The notes under the pieces are model-generated. The model made no database searches and was not told the origin of the DNA. It saw only the letters and a list, made by a program, of their open reading frames with translations. Below, piece by piece: positions 5,166-5,360 of a stretch of 5,360 bases of DNA. Position 1 is the stretch's first letter, and every line of letters begins with the position of its first letter. Source of the stretch: Bacteroidetes bacterium UBA7692 (GTDB taxonomy: Bacteria; Bacteroidota; Bacteroidia; Chitinophagales; LD1); the NCBI GenBank assembly GCA_002482725.1, contig DLGO01000061.1, positions 19,409-24,768 of the forward strand. The letters run 5' to 3'. A program made the translations under genes and the position numbers.

Positions 5166-5360
5166 CTATTGTTTCCCTTCGTTTTTTTGGGATTCTTCAC
5201 CTGCAATATAGCGCCAACGTTCTATTTCGCGCTTCTCTTTTTCACTTAATTTTTTCTTTGTCTTGCTTGGGGCTTTTGTTTCAAACAGCACATCAAAGTT
5301 TCTGTCGTTGCTTATTACCTCTACCGCTTTCAGGTAAGAGTTATTAATGTTATTGTACAC
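5166..5360 (-). CDS. Unrecognised protein, C-terminal 64-65 codons (runs off right edge)
   Basis: The frame is open from the right edge to a TAG at 5168-5166, immediately before the carbamoyltransferase ATG with zero spacing, so the two genes are surely co-transcribed and probably translationally coupled. The edge codon is GTG, but nothing marks it as a start and the gene most likely extends beyond the window. The visible part (NNSYLKAVEVISNDRNFDVLFETKAP and onward) is followed by a strongly charged, probably helical tail rich in Lys and Glu (KKKLSEKEKREIERWRYI), with no hydrophobic segment. No family is recognised. It could be the end of a cytosolic enzyme or an accessory protein of the carbamoylation operon. 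Confidence 0.65.
   Translation of the reverse strand: MYNNINNSYLKAVEVISNDRNFDVLFETKAPSKTKKKLSEKEKREIERWRYIAGEESQKNEGKQ

Noticed and set aside
4836..5347. Plus-strand open frames of 137 and 142 codons opposite the carbamoyltransferase start and the gene before it
   Set aside because: They overlap each other in different frames and lie antisense to real coding sequence; no domain is visible.

Overview
The window looks like chromosomal DNA of a Bacteroidota bacterium, plausibly a Chitinophagales/Sphingobacteriales-type genome. The evidence is a DUF4369-plus-thioredoxin lipoprotein, a beta-helix-type secreted protein beginning SGTYQIG, a FolE with the CMMMRG-type zinc-site sequence, SPII lipoboxes, little Shine-Dalgarno signal, and two exact matches to the Bacteroidota -7 promoter element TAnnTTTG just upstream of genes. 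No mobile element, RNA gene or CRISPR array is visible.

Layout. Positions 1-299 hold the N-terminus of a secreted protein on the minus strand that runs off the left edge. A divergent, AT-rich intergenic region (300-525) carries a sigma70-like candidate promoter, a perfect 7-bp inverted repeat and a candidate -7 element. Three plus-strand genes follow: a thioredoxin-fold (TlpA-like) lipoprotein (526-1677), GTP cyclohydrolase I folE (1732-2334) and a small cysteine-rich lipoprotein (2422-2754). From 2760 to the right edge all genes are on the minus strand. Read in transcription order they are the C-terminal end of an unrecognised charged protein (5360-5166), a NodU/CmcH/TobZ-family O-carbamoyltransferase (5165-3300), a 49-residue one-helix DUF5989 protein (3286-3137) and an SxtJ-like membrane protein (3137-2760).

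The minus-strand genes are packed with gaps of 0 and 13 nt and a 1-nt TAATG overlap, so they almost certainly form one operon whose promoter lies beyond the right edge. The carbamoyltransferase / one-helix peptide / SxtJ trio has the same composition as the sxtI-sxtJ-sxtK group of cyanobacterial saxitoxin clusters. It is best read as a small-molecule or glycan carbamoylation module with a membrane-associated part. Nothing here suggests saxitoxin itself, since no other sxt-type gene is present. The two plus-strand lipoproteins (one with a WCGPC active site, one with eight cysteines after processing) may both work in cell-envelope thiol chemistry, but only their proximity suggests this.
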